The translations under genes were made by a program, and so were the position numbers. Positions 62,998-64,000 of a DNA stretch of 64,000 nt are shown one piece after another (the first letter of the stretch is position 1; each line of letters opens with the position of its first letter). Below the pieces are notes generated by a model, which saw only the letters and a list, made by a program, of their open reading frames with translations, made no database searches and was not told the origin of the DNA. The DNA is from Thalassotalea euphylliae. GTDB lineage: Bacteria > Pseudomonadota > Gammaproteobacteria > Enterobacterales > Alteromonadaceae. The stretch spans positions 3,286,001-3,350,000 of the forward strand of contig NZ_QUOT01000001.1 of the NCBI RefSeq assembly GCF_003390375.1, read 5' to 3'.

Positions 62998-63498
62998 CTA
63001 TGCATCATCTGTAATCGCGATACAGACCTGAATTTCATTAGCATTAGGGTAATATTCAAAATCAGTGCTATATGTACGCTGATATTGGTTGGTGTTATTT
63101 TCTCCACTCTTGTCATCTTGAAACGCTTCATCCTTAAAAAAGTGCCAAACTTCAGTCCATGCATCAATGGCAATTTGCGGCATTTCACCTTGCTTAGAAA
63201 ATACTAAATAGCGCCCCGTTGGTATCGTAATCGCATGTAGTGCATCGTCTAGCTTCGCTTTGTCCTGCGAGTTTTTCGCGTCGTAGCCAGCGGTTACAGT
63301 AAAGTCACCATCTTGGTCAGAGGCATAATCGCTATAGACGCCATAGACCCTTTCGCCACCTTGGTAATCAACCGCAACTTGTGCATCAAATCTTTGCCAA
63401 AGACCGGGAATTTTACCGTTAGGACTCATTTCTGAGGCGTTGTTGGTGCGCGTGCTAATGCCATAAATAGTTTTACCTTCAATGATTCTTACTTCCAT
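62998..63498 (-). CDS. GyrI-like / AraC effector-binding domain protein
   Basis: A 166-residue stand-alone small-molecule-binding domain (SHV fold) of the GyrI/Rob-C/AraE_bind type, without a DNA-binding part. The pattern EVRIIEGKTIYGISTRT, the central GLWQRF, VYGVYSDYASDQDGDFTVTAGY, IPTGRYLVFSKQGEMPQIAIDAWTEVWHFF and the final FEYYPNANEIQVCIAI are characteristic. Such proteins bind or degrade reactive or toxic small molecules, or modulate regulators. It is convergent with the yqhD-like gene; whether it works with it is unknown. Confidence 0.88.
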   Translation of the reverse strand: MEVRIIEGKTIYGISTRTNNASEMSPNGKIPGLWQRFDAQVAVDYQGGERVYGVYSDYASDQDGDFTVTAGYDAKNSQDKAKLDDALHAITIPTGRYLVFSKQGEMPQIAIDAWTEVWHFFKDEAFQDDKSGENNTNQYQRTYSTDFEYYPNANEIQVCIAITDDA

Positions 63499-63625
63499 GA
63501 AATGCCCTTGTGAACGATGTATCGAGTGAGTATGGGCATAAGGTTAACAAATTGTCAGGCAAGATCACCAAGTGATTCCTAAACTTTAAATAGGACTGGT
63601 TGTGAAGTAGCTGAGAGGTTGTGTG

Positions 63626-64000
63626 ATGTTAAGATCGATACAGCGTAAATTGGTTTTACTGATACTGCTGATTGCTGCAGCAACAGTTTTAGTTTATTGG
63701 CTGTTTACACCACCATCAAAATACTTTGCGCGGCAAGTCAAAGCTGTGCCAATTTACTCGACCAGTGAGCAAGAAGCGCAAGTCGATTCACTGCTGGATT
63801 TCAGTAGGCATATTCGCCATACCCCTCGACCAGTAGAAAGCTTTGATTTCCCCATTCGGGTGGGACAAGTTGGGCCGCTAAAAACCTTATATGCAGGTCC
63901 TTCACAATACCCATTCTATTGCATGACCCTTGATAGTGGCTTAGGTCAGCCACAAGTTGATAATCAAATGGGGTGGGGGGTACCAATTTATGATCACGAG
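63626..64000 (+). CDS. Probable DUF6351 (tannase-like) secreted protein, 5' part only
   Basis: An open frame from ATG 63626, preceded by GAGAGG, runs off the window end after 125 codons. Residues ~8-27 form a hydrophobic signal or anchor segment (KLVLLILLIAAATVLVYWLF). The segment GPLKTLYAGPSQYPFYCMTLDSGLGQPQVDNQMGWG resembles the conserved N-terminal part of DUF6351 proteins, large secreted alpha/beta-hydrolase-like proteins of unknown activity. The call rests on memory of that motif. Convergent and divergent neighbours give no functional hint. Confidence 0.65.
   Translation, partial: MLRSIQRKLVLLILLIAAATVLVYWLFTPPSKYFARQVKAVPIYSTSEQEAQVDSLLDFSRHIRHTPRPVESFDFPIRVGQVGPLKTLYAGPSQYPFYCMTLDSGLGQPQVDNQMGWGVPIYDHE

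Overview
The window looks like a chromosome segment of a marine gammaproteobacterium of the order Alteromonadales, probably Colwelliaceae (Thalassotalea/Colwellia-like). That is inferred from gene order and protein likeness only: mshQ next to mreBCD-maf-rng-yhdP-nit-tldD, a queA-tgt-yajC-secD-secF run, an S9 dipeptidyl peptidase and a PilZ protein between radA and serB. Base composition is fairly AT-rich and even. Nearly everything is core housekeeping; there is no prophage, CRISPR array or complete insertion sequence.

Layout. 1-2577: 3' part of mshQ (MSHA pilus). 3061-7841: cell-shape genes mreBCD, maf and RNase G. 7994-14358: yhdP, a nitrilase-family gene and tldD. 14559-18875: an RND pump gene followed by its adaptor. 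18947-20071: degS-like protease. 20168-24940: metA-metH behind a clear MetJ operator. 25071-29090: reductase, small zinc-ribbon protein and a chemoreceptor broken by a frameshift. 29091-44315: dipeptidyl peptidase, radA, PilZ protein, serB, ytjB-like gene, tatD, HDOD protein, argS, prfC, thioesterase and yaeQ. 44446-47077: a lipoprotein-blaI-blaR1-like operon with two BlaI-type operators. 47116-48160: rimI, holD and tRNA-Trp with its promoter. 48640-51339: Sel1 protein and aceK. 51805-57459: queA, tgt, yajC, secD, secF. 57596-64000: Na/Pi cotransporter, lipoprotein, AraC regulator divergent from a yqhD-like dehydrogenase, a GyrI-like protein and the start of a probable DUF6351 protein.

The least expected content is between the genes. 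Two families of miniature inverted-repeat elements are present. One is 201 bp, with copies at 2574-2774 (flush against the mshQ stop codon) and 59489-59689. The other is 278 bp, with copies at 48275-48552 and, inverted, at 51356-51633, plus a 54-bp internally deleted derivative at 61609-61662 just upstream of the yqhD-like gene. The two full copies of the 278-bp family keep the same predicted branched fold although the paired bases differ, which suggests the structure is maintained.

Two regulatory circuits can be read directly: MetJ control of metA-metH, and probable autoregulation of the lipoprotein-blaI-blaR1-like operon. In the latter the sensor has a zinc-protease domain and a TonB-like C-terminus in place of a beta-lactam-binding domain, so its signal is unknown.
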